Assembly: GCA_017857175.1 (NCBI GenBank)
Contig: JAFMDS010000017.1
Location: 1 to 40,013, forward strand
Source: Candidatus Nanopelagicales bacterium
GTDB lineage: Bacteria > Actinomycetota > Actinomycetes > S36-B12
Direction: 5' to 3'
DNA length: 40,013 nucleotides
This document shows positions 26,796 to 33,804 of the stretch, one piece after another. Numbering within the stretch: position 1 is the stretch's first letter; every line of letters begins with the position of its first letter. The notes beneath the pieces were generated by a model. The model was not told the DNA's origin, did not search any database, and saw nothing but the letters and a program-made list of their open reading frames with translations. The position numbers and the translations under genes were made by a program.

Positions 26796-28022
26796 CTAGC
26801 GGTTAGGTGTGAGCGCTAATTCTGCAGTGGTAATTGAACCCCCGCGAATATATCGGGCAACGAGATCGGCAGTTCCCATTGCACTCGACGTACCGATCAT
26901 TCCGTGGCCTGAAGCCACCACAACGTGCGGCATTCCCCGTAATGGACCGATAAATGGCGCACCGTCAGCGCTAGCGGGGCGCACTCCTGTCCAGGGCGCC
27001 AGCGACTCCAGAGATTGAGGTAAATTAGGCAGATCAACCACGGTCTTGGCTTGCGCATACATGTGTCTGATCTGTTGAGGATCAATGCTGCGGTCATTGG
27101 CACGCGTCAACTCAAAGCGGGAACTAATACGCAGCGAATTGCCCAATGGGTTTACCACAAATTTTTCATCGGCGAAAATCATTGGGTGCTGCACATTTGT
27201 CTCTAGATCTGGAACCGTGATTGAGTAGCCCTTCGCGGCAATGATGGGCAGAGACACCCCGAGAAGTCTGGTGAGGTTTGGGGTCCAGGCACCGGCGGCA
27301 ATCACAATTGTGGGTGCGCTCAAAGTTGTTGAGCCTAGGTGCACCCGAACACTGTCTGGTGAAGCGTCAATTCCGCTAACAGTGTGATTGGTAAGGAATG
27401 TGGCTTGATCATTTGTAACTTTGAGTGTTTCCCAGAGTAGTTGCGGATCAACACCAAAGTCCTCCCGCAATTCCACGACAGACAAATTGCGTGGAAGTAG
27501 AAGTGGTTCCGCCTCGCTCACAAGCTCTGGATCAATGAGCGCTGTGTCAATTCCAAGGTCGCGCATGTGATCTGCTTCGTGAGTTGCCCGGTCCTGGGAG
27601 CCATGACCCGTGAAAACTTCCCAGATTGGGTGCGAGGATGTGGGAATTCCTAGGGAGCGCACTCCGGAAGCGGAATTGCGCAGCAGGGACAACATTCCAG
27701 GGGTTAACGTCTCGGCATTACTCGATGTGCAGTGCGAAGTAAAACGTGCGAGCCATGTCAGACCAGAGAGTGGAAGCCGTGGGGACAGTGCAAAAGCGCC
27801 GTCTCGGGCAAGGAGTGATCTGATTCCTTGTCCGACCATGCCGGGTGCGGCGAAAGGAGTCGCATGGCTAACAACAATGTGACCGGCGTTTGCGCTGGAG
27901 GTTCCAAACTCGGGAGACCCAGAATCCACAACAAGTACAGACTGCCCTCGCAGTGCTGCGGCTACCGCAACTCCGATGATTCCACCACCGACGACTATGA
28001 CATCGGCATCAAAATTAGACAT
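26796..28022 (-). CDS. FAD-dependent D-amino-acid (D-hydroxyproline) dehydrogenase
   Basis: A 408-residue DadA/DAAO-superfamily flavoprotein. VIVVGGGIIGVAVAAAL (about 9-25) binds FAD, and the C-terminal TGVRPASADGAPFIGPL and SGHGMIGTSSAMGTADL segments complete the FAD site. In hydroxyproline operons this enzyme oxidises cis-4-hydroxy-D-proline to pyrroline-4-hydroxy-2-carboxylate, passing electrons to the respiratory chain. That assignment rests on its neighbours. It lies between the lyase and the epimerase genes on the same strand. Confidence 0.88.
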   Translation of the reverse strand: MSNFDADVIVVGGGIIGVAVAAALRGQSVLVVDSGSPEFGTSSANAGHIVVSHATPFAAPGMVGQGIRSLLARDGAFALSPRLPLSGLTWLARFTSHCTSSNAETLTPGMLSLLRNSASGVRSLGIPTSSHPIWEVFTGHGSQDRATHEADHMRDLGIDTALIDPELVSEAEPLLLPRNLSVVELREDFGVDPQLLWETLKVTNDQATFLTNHTVSGIDASPDSVRVHLGSTTLSAPTIVIAAGAWTPNLTRLLGVSLPIIAAKGYSITVPDLETNVQHPMIFADEKFVVNPLGNSLRISSRFELTRANDRSIDPQQIRHMYAQAKTVVDLPNLPQSLESLAPWTGVRPASADGAPFIGPLRGMPHVVVASGHGMIGTSSAMGTADLVARYIRGGSITTAELALTPNR

Positions 28023-28055
28023 GTTCAGACATGGACTCGACGGAGATGAACTCGA

Positions 28056-28940
28056 CTAGGACTGTAATGTCGGGGCCCATTCGCCCGCCTGATCGAGTGC
28101 GTTTGAGAGGAGTTCGGCGGTTTCTGCATTGATGGCTGCAAGTGGTGACCGGGGCGCGCCAACAATGAGCCCTCGCAGTGCCATTCCCGCTTTAACCTTG
28201 GCGTTGTAATCGCCGGACTCTATGAACCTCAAAGTGGGAAGAATCTGTGAATACACGGTGGAACGTTTATCTGCATCCAACATTGCAACGTGAGCGGCAG
28301 GGAGCAGGTTTGCAATTCCGCCAATCCAACAATTGACGCCACTTTCTAGGAAAGAAATTGAGTCAACGTCAGCACCACAAATGATTATCAAGGCCGAACC
28401 AAAGTCCGCGGTGAGCCATCCAATGCGAGAAAGATCACCTGAGGCTTCTTTGATGCCGACCACCAAGTCAAGGGGAGTCACTTGTTCAAGAACCTCGTGA
28501 GAGAATGAAACACCGGTACGTGCTGGGTAGTCATAAAGAACAGTGGGGAGATCAACTGCTCCCACGACCGTCATGACATGTGATGCCAACTCATTCGGAG
28601 TGGGGAGGCAGTAGGAGGGTGCTGCCAACATCAGACCAGAAACTCCCGCACGTTTAGCCAGCACGGCTTGATCTATGGCCTCATGGGTGGACATCCCGCC
28701 GACTCCGGCAAGGACTGGGACGGCGCCATCGACTTCGGAGACAATCACCTGCATGACATGGCGGCGCTCATCAAAGCTCAGGGCGTAGCCCTCACCGGTG
28801 GTTCCCGCCGCAACCAAGCCATGGACGCCAGATGCCAGCATGACGTGGACAGCCTTGCGGAGTGTCTCGGTGTCAACTGCGCCCGTTGGGTCAAATGGTG
28901 TGACGAGGGGAACGTAGATTCCTTGTGGCGAAAGTGGCAT
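28056..28940 (-). CDS. DapA-superfamily lyase, probable pyrroline-4-hydroxy-2-carboxylate deaminase
   Basis: A TIM-barrel enzyme of the DHDPS/NAL superfamily. GIYVPLVTPFD opens the barrel, AGTTGEGYAL is the Thr-Thr substrate loop, YDYPARTG carries the catalytic Tyr, and GIKEASGD supplies the Schiff-base lysine (about residue 164 from ATG 28940). In context it probably deaminates and dehydrates pyrroline-4-hydroxy-2-carboxylate to 2-oxoglutarate semialdehyde. The ORF track begins at GTG 28958; ATG 28940 with GGAG close upstream is slightly preferred. It lies about 35 bases after the MFS stop in the same operon. Confidence 0.85.
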   Translation of the reverse strand: MPLSPQGIYVPLVTPFDPTGAVDTETLRKAVHVMLASGVHGLVAAGTTGEGYALSFDERRHVMQVIVSEVDGAVPVLAGVGGMSTHEAIDQAVLAKRAGVSGLMLAAPSYCLPTPNELASHVMTVVGAVDLPTVLYDYPARTGVSFSHEVLEQVTPLDLVVGIKEASGDLSRIGWLTADFGSALIIICGADVDSISFLESGVNCWIGGIANLLPAAHVAMLDADKRSTVYSQILPTLRFIESGDYNAKVKAGMALRGLIVGAPRSPLAAINAETAELLSNALDQAGEWAPTLQS

Positions 28941-28975
28941 CGCTCCAGCATAGTTCACGCTGAGGTCTTCGGAGG

Positions 28976-30208
28976 TTACTCCGCGGAACTCAATTCAGGT
29001 TCCACTTCAATCTCATTAGTAACCACCCGAACGCATTTGAACAGCAATGCGCCGATGACCGCCGCTAATCCCAGTGAGCCGGCAATGCTAAAAGCGATTA
29101 CGGCGCCGGCTCCGCTGATGAGTGGTCCGGCGAGTGCGAGGCCGATAGGACCAAACATGAGTGAGCCCATAGCGTCGTATGACGTAACGCGCGATAGGGA
29201 TTCGCGCGGAACCTTGCGTTGTAGTGCGGTAATCCAGACAACATAAAAAATGTCCAAACCGATACCGAAAACAAATGCGGCGAGAGCCGCAATGAGTAGC
29301 GGCGCTTGGGCGGCAAGGACAAACATGAACATGGGGATGGACAGCGTGACCAACATGCCGAACAGCATGGGCCTGCGCGGATTAATTTTTCCACCGAGAT
29401 ATGCGCCGACAAGGAGACCAACTGATTGCGCGGACAGAATGACAGCCCAGCCGGATGCTCCGCCGTATATCTCAAGTGCAAGGACGGGCCCCATGACTTC
29501 TTCGGAGCCGCGCCAGACCATCACGATGACGGAGAACGCGGCCACGATCACCACGATCCATTTGTAGCTCGTGAAAACTTTCCAACCGTGGACCAAGCCT
29601 TCCAGCATCGAATCCGTTGATGTTGATGGTTTGGACACTTCTCTGAAACTAAAAACCAGGAAACCGGCAACAAGAAAAGTGAGCGAGTCAACGGCAATGG
29701 CCCAGCCTGAACCCACGGTGGCAACCAGAATGCCGCCGAGAGCGCTGCCTCCAATGAGCCCACCATTTTGAGCGACAGCGACGTATCCGTTGGCAGATTG
29801 CAAGTGTTCGTCTGGAACAACTTCCGGTGGCAATGCGCTCATTGCCGGGTACCAGAAAGCAGCAAGAGTTCCATTGACCACACCAAGGAGAGCCAAAAGT
29901 GGCACTGTCGCATTCCCAGTCAGAAATAACACTGCAATGGTCATGACAGAAATGCTCATGATCATGTCGGCGATACCAATAACCCGTGCTCGACCCAATT
30001 TGTCGGCCAGTACGCCACCGATGGGAAGCATGATCACAAGTGGTACTGCTTGTGCGGCCAACACAATACTGAGAGATGTCGGTGTGGTGCCGGGTAAGTG
30101 CAAAACGCCAAATGCCAAAGCAATCGGTGCAATACCGTTGCCAATATTGCTAATGGTGCGAGAAACAATCAGTTTCTTGAAATGCTGCGTGCGCCACAGC
30201 GTTGACAC
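28976..30208 (-). CDS. MFS transporter (MFS_3/EntS-like)
   Basis: A 410-residue membrane protein with about 12 helices and the loop motif GGVLADKLGRARVIG after helix 2, as in the major facilitator family. The arrangement resembles the MFS_3 branch, which includes exporters such as EntS and macrolide-efflux-like proteins. As the first gene of the hydroxyproline-type operon it may instead import the substrate or export an intermediate; direction cannot be told. GTG 30208 is fixed by an in-frame TGA three codons upstream. A short ORF with a better ribosome-binding site overlaps its start. Confidence 0.88.
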   Translation of the reverse strand: MSTLWRTQHFKKLIVSRTISNIGNGIAPIALAFGVLHLPGTTPTSLSIVLAAQAVPLVIMLPIGGVLADKLGRARVIGIADMIMSISVMTIAVLFLTGNATVPLLALLGVVNGTLAAFWYPAMSALPPEVVPDEHLQSANGYVAVAQNGGLIGGSALGGILVATVGSGWAIAVDSLTFLVAGFLVFSFREVSKPSTSTDSMLEGLVHGWKVFTSYKWIVVIVAAFSVIVMVWRGSEEVMGPVLALEIYGGASGWAVILSAQSVGLLVGAYLGGKINPRRPMLFGMLVTLSIPMFMFVLAAQAPLLIAALAAFVFGIGLDIFYVVWITALQRKVPRESLSRVTSYDAMGSLMFGPIGLALAGPLISGAGAVIAFSIAGSLGLAAVIGALLFKCVRVVTNEIEVEPELSSAE

Positions 30209-30264
30209 GATTCCTCAACTTTACATTTTTCTGGGACCGGTCTAGTGCCGCCGGCCAAGAGCAT
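30169..30264 (-). CDS. Possible 31-codon upstream ORF overlapping the MFS start
   Basis: ATG 30264 is preceded by AAAGGAG at seven bases, the strongest ribosome-binding site near this operon. It opens a 31-codon frame (MLLAGGTRPVPEKCKVE..., three Cys) that overlaps the first 39 bases of the MFS gene in another frame. It may be a leader peptide coupling translation to the MFS gene, or it may be chance. No family recognised. Confidence 0.3.
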   Translation of the reverse strand: MLLAGGTRPVPEKCKVEESCQRCGARSISRN

Positions 30265-30317
30265 AAAGATTCTCCTTTACTGCTCCAAAGTCAAATCAGG
30301 CGCGATAACAAATTGGT

Positions 30318-31286
30318 CTAGTTCATGCGATGCGGCTGAATAGCATCGGCAGGAATGTGACCAAAGCGGCCTGCTTGGAAGTCTTCCATCGCCTCGATGA
30401 CTTCAGCTTTAGTGCTCATGACAAACGGTCCGTATTGAAACACTGGTTGGCGCAGTGGGACTCCACCAATGAGGAACACATCGAAGTTGGGGGAGCGTGA
30501 CTCTTGTGAGTCTGCTGCGCGCAGCTTCACGGTGTCACCATCTACCAGTACCGCCATTTGCCCGGTGGACACGGGGCGCAGGTCACCTCCCACGAAACCC
30601 GAACCCGACAGGACATATGCCAGCGCATTGAAATCAGTGCGCCACGGAATTTCAACTTCGGCTCCAGGTGCCACGGTGACGTGCGTGATGGCAAGCGGCG
30701 TGTGGGAAATACCGGGTCCGGCAAATGAATCAACTGTTCCGGCTAGAACTCGAACGAGTGCTCCACCATCGGTGCTGGACACCATGGTGGAGTCCAAGCC
30801 CTGCAAGTCTTGATACTGCGGTGCAATGCGTTTTTTGTCTTTGGGCAGGTTAATCCACAGCTGTACGCCGTGAAATAGGCCACCAGAAACAACTAGGTGC
30901 TCGGGCGGAGTCTCAATGTGCAGAATTCCATCACCAGCGGTCATGTACTGCGTGCCACCTGAGTCGATCACGCCGCCTCCGCCGTTGGAGTCTTGGTGCA
31001 GGAACTGGCCATCGATTAGATATGTGAAAGTTTCGAAGCCACGGTGTGGGTGCCAAGGAGTTCCTTTGGGTTCACCCGGCGCATATTCCACCTCACCCAT
31101 TTGATCCATGTGGATGAATGGGTCGAGGTCATTTTGGTCGATCATGGCAAATGCCCGGCGAACGGGGAATCCTTCACCCTCATGTCCCTGGGGTGCAGTT
31201 GTTACCCGCTTGACCGAGCGCGGGCGTGCGTCCAGAGGCACGGTGAATCGAGGAAGGGTTAACGTGTCGGCGGTCACGGCAGGCAT
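30318..31286 (-). CDS. Pirin family protein
   Basis: A 322-residue bicupin. The first cupin has the metal ligands in the PHRGFETFTYLIDG block and in HIETPPEH, and the family marker DPFIHMDQMGE precedes it. The C-terminal cupin (EIPWRTDFNALAYVLSGSG) is followed by PVFQYGPFVMST, typical of pirins. Some family members act as quercetin dioxygenases and others are regulatory; the role here is unknown. ATG 31286 has GGAG five bases upstream, so the longer ORF-track start is rejected. It lies downstream of the SpsF-like gene. Confidence 0.92.
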   Translation of the reverse strand: MPAVTADTLTLPRFTVPLDARPRSVKRVTTAPQGHEGEGFPVRRAFAMIDQNDLDPFIHMDQMGEVEYAPGEPKGTPWHPHRGFETFTYLIDGQFLHQDSNGGGGVIDSGGTQYMTAGDGILHIETPPEHLVVSGGLFHGVQLWINLPKDKKRIAPQYQDLQGLDSTMVSSTDGGALVRVLAGTVDSFAGPGISHTPLAITHVTVAPGAEVEIPWRTDFNALAYVLSGSGFVGGDLRPVSTGQMAVLVDGDTVKLRAADSQESRSPNFDVFLIGGVPLRQPVFQYGPFVMSTKAEVIEAMEDFQAGRFGHIPADAIQPHRMN

Positions 31287-31345
31287 GTGGTCTCCATTCG
31301 CTGAAAGTATTAATAGTTTAACATTCAACCAGTGATCGAGCAACC

Positions 31346-32119
31346 TCAACCTTTGTGCTGCATTGCCCCGGTGTCGAGCCCATCGAGAGCAGCATTTCGC
31401 TTGGAGTGCGCATTGGTTCGAGACTTATCGGGGTGCTCGGCGAGAAGTGCAATGATTTCCGGGAAATCAAAACCAGGACTGTTTGCATATAACTGCGAAT
31501 AAACCCAATCCACAAATTCAAAATCCTCATGGGAGTCCACCGTCCAGCGCAAGTCCGAATAGTCCGGGCTTCCAGAAAAATTCTTAACGTCGAACTCATC
31601 AGGTCGGCGATAAACGCCCAGTGTCACGTGCTCGCGTTCTGCAGGATCAGTGGAACTTTTATCAATGGCCAATAACGCGGATGCACGAACAACTTCAACA
31701 TCAACACCATCGGGAAAACTGGGGACCAGTGTGTTGGAAATGTAGTCGACATCAGATTCAAAAAAACTACTAACGACTGCGTCGATAACTTCGGGTGACA
31801 TCAGTGGACAGTCGGCCGTGATGCGCACGACAACATCAGCCTGTGTCACATTGATCGCACCAACGAATCGGGCGAGGACATCGCTCTCACTACCGCGATA
31901 AACATCAACACCCAGAGATTCACATAACGCAACAATCGGATCATCACCCGACAAATCTGTTGTCGCCACAATGATGCGAGTGAGGGTCTGCGCCCGCAAC
32001 ACGCGTTCAAGTTGACGCTGCAGCATTGGTGCCCCAGCAAGTGGCTGCATAACCTTGCCGGGCATCCGAGTTGAACCCATGCGAGCTTGAACAATGGCGA
32101 TAACGCTTAACTCGCTCAT
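31346..32119 (-). CDS. SpsF-like cytidylyltransferase family protein
   Basis: A nucleotidyltransferase-fold protein of 257 residues. AIVQARMGSTRMPGKVM is the nucleotide-binding loop of the CTP_transf_3 family, followed by RIIVATTDLSGDDPIVALC and VRITADCPLM, as in SpsF and CMP-KDO/NeuA relatives. These enzymes activate sugars for surface polysaccharide. Unusually there are no other polysaccharide genes around it. The start is ambiguous: ATG 32119, ATG 32137 or GTG 32167, none with a clear ribosome-binding site. Confidence 0.85.
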   Translation of the reverse strand: MSELSVIAIVQARMGSTRMPGKVMQPLAGAPMLQRQLERVLRAQTLTRIIVATTDLSGDDPIVALCESLGVDVYRGSESDVLARFVGAINVTQADVVVRITADCPLMSPEVIDAVVSSFFESDVDYISNTLVPSFPDGVDVEVVRASALLAIDKSSTDPAEREHVTLGVYRRPDEFDVKNFSGSPDYSDLRWTVDSHEDFEFVDWVYSQLYANSPGFDFPEIIALLAEHPDKSRTNAHSKRNAALDGLDTGAMQHKG

Positions 32120-32247
32120 GGCAGGCTCACGATCCATGACGACAGCCTTCCACAGACTCCGGCTCAACAGCTCAATAAGGTAATTCCATCACGAAATGTC
32201 AAACTTTCGACCTCTATCGGTCCCGAGCGTGCCAGCTCACTGTTTCA

Positions 32248-32290
32248 GCCATCAAAGGATTGAAACACTCAATGTTTTGATGGCCTTTTT
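32248..32290 (+). terminator. Hairpin GCCATCAAA/TTTGATGGC with a T-tract on the plus strand
   Basis: A 9-bp outer stem plus an inner ATTGA/TCAAT stem, followed by CTTTTT on the plus strand. It lies 16 bases beyond the stop of the minus-strand hydrolase gene, the right place for that gene's terminator. However, the T-tract faces the other way, where no gene ends. It may act as a U-less terminator for the hydrolase or insulate against antisense reading. Confidence 0.55.
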
Positions 32291-32299
32291 ACCCCTTGT

Positions 32300-33286
32300 T
32301 CAAGTGAGTGTGCGTTTTAGGAACTGCGAGACCTTCTTGATCGAGTCGTTCCATTCCCCATACATGTAGTGCTTGGCGCCTGGATACTCAACAAGGGTTG
32401 CATCTTTTCCATTGCGTTGGAGGGCTTTATGTGTTGCCCGTGCCCAATTAATGTCACAACTTTCATCCTTGGTGCCGTGAATCATCAGGACGGGTTCTGT
32501 GATTCGGGAAAAGAAATAGCGGCTGGACATGTCGCGCCAAACGGATGGGTTGTCCTTGGGGGTGCCATAGGCCTTCAGTATTTGATTTCCAATTGGATAG
32601 TCGTTGCGCTGCCATTTGTTGAAGTTATCTGCTGCGCGAGTACTCGTGGATGCATAGGTAATGGCGGAGTCAAACACTCCCGGTTTAAGCACCAACGCTT
32701 GAAAAGCAACACCCCCACCCATTGATCTGCCGAGTAGTGCGACCTTGTTCTTATCAAGATAAGAAAGCTGTGAGTCTTTCACAGCGAGTGCTGCGCCAAT
32801 GACATCCTCGGCATAGCCCAAACGCATGGACACATCACTGTTGGGATCCTTGTCAGAACCGGCATGATTGCGGTAATCAACATGCAGGGCAACATAATCA
32901 TTATTGCCAAGCCAGTCTTGTTCGCGACGGAATCCTTGACCACTCCAATAATTCTTTGGATCGATATAGCCATGAGCAAGAACGACCACGGGGAATGGAC
33001 CTTTGCCCCGAGGTTTGATCATGATTCCTGTGATGGTGAGGCCGCCGGATTCATAGGAAATTTTATGTCTTGTGTAGTTGGGGGCCGAGCCAATGACTTT
33101 TCCAACGGTGAGGTCGGTTCCTGTGAATTCTCGTTGCATTGCGTCGGGTATTGATCCGGTTGCGATGGTCTTGGTCGCAACAGTGTTTGCATGTGAGGAC
33201 TGTGACAGTGCAGTGGTGAATGATGCAACTGTCATGGTTGCCAGCATGATTGATATCAATTGTCGCGGTGAGGCAAGTGTTTGCAC
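32300..33286 (-). CDS. Secreted alpha/beta hydrolase (prolyl-oligopeptidase/DLH-like)
   Basis: A 328-residue exported hydrolase. A signal-like hydrophobic N-terminus (about 8-27) ends near SQSSHA. VVLAHGY is the oxyanion segment, GRSMGGG holds nucleophile Ser188, HGTKDESCD the acid and GAKHYMYG the catalytic His. Such proteins are peptidases or esterases; the substrate is unknown. GTG 33286 is the only usable start and is preceded by CGGAG. A hairpin lies just after its stop. Upstream lies gene debris and then the export cassette. Confidence 0.85.
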   Translation of the reverse strand: MQTLASPRQLISIMLATMTVASFTTALSQSSHANTVATKTIATGSIPDAMQREFTGTDLTVGKVIGSAPNYTRHKISYESGGLTITGIMIKPRGKGPFPVVVLAHGYIDPKNYWSGQGFRREQDWLGNNDYVALHVDYRNHAGSDKDPNSDVSMRLGYAEDVIGAALAVKDSQLSYLDKNKVALLGRSMGGGVAFQALVLKPGVFDSAITYASTSTRAADNFNKWQRNDYPIGNQILKAYGTPKDNPSVWRDMSSRYFFSRITEPVLMIHGTKDESCDINWARATHKALQRNGKDATLVEYPGAKHYMYGEWNDSIKKVSQFLKRTLT

Positions 33287-33347
33287 ACTCCGAGACTAAT
33301 TCGATTTGCTAAATAGTGCACGGTGGATGGCAGTGCGCCCCCTGTGA

Positions 33348-33464
33348 TCAACTCAATTCGCTGCCGACCCGGTGATGCACGCGAAAGAAGTTGTCAGGAT
33401 CGTATTTCCGCTTGGCGCGCAATACGGCCGACGCGGGAAATACCGTGAAAACACGGGAGTTGGG
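33348..33464 (-). pseudogene. C-terminal remnant of a berberine-bridge-type FAD oxidase
   Basis: Read on the minus strand, this open stretch ends with LRAKRKYDPDNFFRVHHRVGS before TGA. It is the hallmark C-terminal tail of BBE-domain FAD-linked oxidases (usual form KxxYDPxNxFRxNxNI). Nothing of the FAD domain or the rest of the protein remains: the frame is closed by TAA only about 12 codons upstream of the recognisable part. It is therefore a truncated relic, and it marks a rearrangement point next to the export cassette. Confidence 0.7.
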
Positions 33465-33477
33465 TTAGTTGGAAAGT

Positions 33478-33765
33478 CTAGGCTCTCAGGTGGTGTGGGA
33501 GCACCTTGTAGGTGACCCAATGGGTTAGCCAGTCCGGTGCGGCCACCTTGAGTTTGTATTCGTTAATCGGATCGCCGTCATCGGGCATCCAGGTAATGAT
33601 CGTTGAGCCTTCTCCAAGGTGAATGTCGCTGGCTGTTGACCATGCTGCCAAGCGAAGGAATGACCTTCTGCGGGCGTCGTCAGCGTTTAATGCTTTGTCA
33701 TGGATCACAGCTCGAAATGTCACCGAGGTCGGACTCAGCCGGATAACGGGAATGCAACCGCGCAC
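33478..33765 (-). CDS. Hypothetical protein, in frame with the upstream ABC transporter gene
   Basis: A 95-residue ORF from GTG 33765 with no recognised family: a beta-rich, charged first half (IPVIRLSPTSVTFRAVI), then DARRRSFLRLAAW and an acidic Trp-containing second half. No ribosome-binding site is seen. The open frame actually begins right after the TAG of the ABC2 gene, in the same phase, with protein-like residues (EPADSFVLYVDDQ) before the GTG. It could be a real cassette component, a remnant of a longer gene fused by a stop, or chance. Confidence 0.45.
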   Translation of the reverse strand: MRGCIPVIRLSPTSVTFRAVIHDKALNADDARRRSFLRLAAWSTASDIHLGEGSTIITWMPDDGDPINEYKLKVAAPDWLTHWVTYKVLPHHLRA

Positions 33766-33804
33766 CTGATCGTCGACATAAAGTACAAACGAATCTGCTG
33801 GTTC

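Noticed and set aside
28668-29246. 192-codon plus-strand ORF
   Set aside because: Shadow of the DapA-superfamily and MFS genes on the other strand; no motif.
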